The position numbers were made by a program, and so were the translations under genes. A DNA stretch of 6,651 bases from Pseudomonadota bacterium (GTDB taxonomy: Bacteria; Pseudomonadota; Alphaproteobacteria; Caulobacterales; Caulobacteraceae). The notes beneath the pieces were generated by a model. That model saw only the letters and a list, made by a program, of their open reading frames with translations, ran no database searches and had not been told where the DNA came from. Location: assembly GCA_023445955.1 (NCBI GenBank), contig JAEXJH010000673.1, positions 1-6,651 on the forward strand. Reading direction: 5' to 3'. Positions within the stretch are counted from its first letter, which is position 1, and every line of letters begins with the position of its first letter. Positions 5,430 to 6,651 of the stretch are shown one piece after another.

Positions 5430-6556
5430 TGGCCGTCCTGACCGAAGAACAGACGATGCTGCGCGACGCCGCCAAGGGCTGGGCCAGCGAAAGCGCCCCC
5501 GTGGGCGCGCTGCGCAAGCTGCGGGACGGCAAGTCCAAGCAGAGCTTCGACCCCGCCGCCTGGAAGGAGATGGGCGAGATGGGCTGGGCCGGCGTGGTCG
5601 TGCCGGAAGACTACGACGGCTCGGCCTTCGGCTATCTGGGCCTGGGGCTGATCCTGGAAGAGGCCGGCCGCACGCTGGCCGCCTCTCCCCTGCTCTCCAC
5701 CGCCATGATCGGCGCTTCGGCGCTGCAGCTGGGCGGCTCGGACGCGCAGAAGTCGACTTGGCTGCCCAAGATCGCCATCGGCGAGGCCGTCGCCACCCTG
5801 GCCATCGACGAGGGCTCGCACCACAACCCGGCCAAGACGGCCCTGACCGCCACCAAGGGCGCCTCGGGCTATGTGTTGAACGGGACCAAGACCCTGGTCC
5901 TGGACGGCGAGGCCGCCGACCTGCTGATCGTCGCCGCCCGCACCAGCGGTTCGGGGACCGAGGGCCTGACCCTGTTCCTGGTCGCCGGCGACGCGCCCGG
6001 CGTCACCCGCACCCACCTGTCGCTGATCGACTCGCGCGGCGCGGCCCAGATCGCCTTCGACGGCGTCGAGGTCGGGGCCGACGCGGTGCTGGGCGAGGTC
6101 GACAAGGGCTGGGCCTTGCTGGAGCCGGTGCTGGACCGCGCCTATGCCGGTCTCGCGGCCGAGATGCTGGGCAGCGCCTCGGCGGCCTTCGACATCACGC
6201 TGGAGTACATCAAGACCCGCACCCAGTTCGGCCAGGTCATCGGCACCTTCCAGGCGCTGCAGCACCGCGCCGCCAAGTGGTTCACCGACATCGAGACCAC
6301 CCGCTCATGCGTCGAGGCCGCTCTGGAAGCCTTCGACGCCGGCGGCGACACCCGCGCCCTGGCCTCGCTGGCCAAGGCCAAGGCCAGCGATCTGGTGCAC
6401 CTTGCCTCCAATGAGATGGTCCAGATGCACGGCGGCATCGGTATGACCGACGCCCACGACGCCGGCCTGTTCATGAAGCGCGCTCGCGTCACCGAGGCCC
6501 TGTTCGGCGGCGCCAGCTTCCACCGCGACCGCTACGCCCGCCTGATGGGTTTCTGA
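5429..6556 (+). CDS. Acyl-CoA dehydrogenase family protein, probable small/flavin-completing subunit of a heteromeric enzyme
   Basis: The 375-residue product has the acyl-CoA dehydrogenase fold: helical N-terminus with GWAGVVVPEDYDG (52-64), a beta middle domain, and a C-terminal helical domain with YIKTRTQFGQVIGTFQALQH (260-279) and QMHGGIGMT (332-340). The RxQFG motif (R264-G268), which contacts the flavin across the subunit interface, is intact. The middle-domain signature is degenerate: where SEPGAGSD is expected it reads DEGSHHNPAKT (127-137). No catalytic Glu is evident: the isovaleryl-type place has D236 (VLDRAYA) and the C-terminal EGT motif is replaced by TEALFGGASFHRDR. This is what small subunits of paired alpha2-beta2 dehydrogenases look like, and the missing pieces are present in the first gene. 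It overlaps the isomerase-like gene by one base (TGATG). It is unlikely to be an active homomeric dehydrogenase, though a diverged independent enzyme cannot be excluded. Confidence 0.88.
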   Translation: MAVLTEEQTMLRDAAKGWASESAPVGALRKLRDGKSKQSFDPAAWKEMGEMGWAGVVVPEDYDGSAFGYLGLGLILEEAGRTLAASPLLSTAMIGASALQLGGSDAQKSTWLPKIAIGEAVATLAIDEGSHHNPAKTALTATKGASGYVLNGTKTLVLDGEAADLLIVAARTSGSGTEGLTLFLVAGDAPGVTRTHLSLIDSRGAAQIAFDGVEVGADAVLGEVDKGWALLEPVLDRAYAGLAAEMLGSASAAFDITLEYIKTRTQFGQVIGTFQALQHRAAKWFTDIETTRSCVEAALEAFDAGGDTRALASLAKAKASDLVHLASNEMVQMHGGIGMTDAHDAGLFMKRARVTEALFGGASFHRDRYARLMGF

Positions 6557-6559
6557 CAC

Positions 6560-6573
6560 CCCCAGACCTGGGG
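6560..6573. repeat. Short inverted repeat after the operon stop
   Basis: CCCCAG (6560-6565) and CTGGGG (6568-6573) pair perfectly around two bases, just 3 bases after the TGA. No run of T follows, so it is not a classic intrinsic terminator by itself; it may protect the 3' end or aid termination. Confidence 0.35.
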
Positions 6574-6583
6574 ATAGGCCCCG

Positions 6584-6637
6584 CCCGCGAGCCCCGGATA
6601 CCGTCGTTCTCGTAATGACGGACCGGGATCTCGCGGG
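6584..6637. terminator. Long imperfect hairpin downstream of the operon (terminator or intergenic palindromic repeat)
   Basis: Three nested stems are visible: CCCGCGAG (6584-6591) with CTCGCGGG (6630-6637), CCCGG (6593-6597) with CCGGG (6623-6627), and CCGTC (6601-6605) with GACGG (6617-6621), around an 11-base loop. That is 18 base pairs in 54 bases, beginning 27 bases after the last stop. No T-run follows the 3' arm. It could be a factor-dependent or structure-only terminator, or one copy of a dispersed REP-like alphaproteobacterial repeat. Confidence 0.4.
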
Positions 6638-6651
6638 GAGCGGGTCAAAGA

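Noticed and set aside
5408..6265. Minus-strand 285-codon frame opposite the second dehydrogenase
   Set aside because: Its sequence is the antisense of a well-recognised enzyme and has no motif or start signal.
1..6651. tRNA, rRNA, CRISPR, transposase or phage elements
   Set aside because: No cloverleaf-like, repeat-spacer or transposase/integrase coding pattern was seen on either strand; base composition is uniform across the genes.

Overview
The window looks like a chromosomal stretch of a stalked alphaproteobacterium, most likely Caulobacter or a close relative. The evidence is high GC with strong third-position bias, the N-terminal half of a PodJ-type polar organelle scaffold on the minus strand, and a cluster of GANTC sites (the CcrM methylation motif) and TTAA half-sites (CtrA-like) upstream of that gene. 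I see no mobile element, CRISPR array, RNA gene or phage gene.

Layout. Bases 1-1350 (minus) hold the first 450 codons of podJ, cut by the window edge. Bases 1351-1559 are a divergent control region with five GANTC sites, a plausible podJ promoter and three TTAA half-sites. Bases 1560-1775 (plus) encode a 71-residue, two-helix membrane protein of unknown function. Bases 1772-3430 (minus) encode a short MprF/LpiA-type aminoacyl-phosphatidylglycerol synthase that has the DUF2156 catalytic domain and about six membrane helices but lacks the large flippase half. Its stop codon overlaps that of the small gene. Bases 3431-3604 are a second divergent control region. Bases 3605-6556 (plus) are a tight three-gene operon: an acyl-CoA dehydrogenase family protein (402 aa), a 2-hydroxychromene-2-carboxylate isomerase-like protein of the DsbA/kappa-GST fold (203 aa), and a second acyl-CoA dehydrogenase family protein (375 aa). 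Bases 6557-6651 hold two inverted repeats and no gene.

How the genes work together. The three plus-strand genes are spaced by 4 bases and by a 1-base overlap and should be co-expressed. The two dehydrogenases have complementary defects. The first keeps the SEPGAGSD flavin/substrate loop and a likely catalytic Glu but lacks the RxQFG flavin motif. The second keeps RxQFG and the C-terminal HGGIGMT motif but lacks the SEPGAGSD loop and any catalytic Glu I can identify. That pattern suggests one alpha2-beta2 enzyme, as known for paired FadE proteins of steroid and other CoA-ester degraders. The isomerase-like gene between them suggests a specialised CoA-ester or aromatic/alicyclic substrate, which I cannot name. 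The podJ and membrane-lipid genes are probably unrelated in function to this operon.

Many long antisense reading frames exist, as expected in GC-rich codon-biased DNA, and were left out. I do not see a clearly new defence or mobile system. The best leads are the split dehydrogenase pair with its embedded isomerase, the GANTC-dense podJ promoter, and a 29-residue tandem repeat in the PodJ coiled coil.
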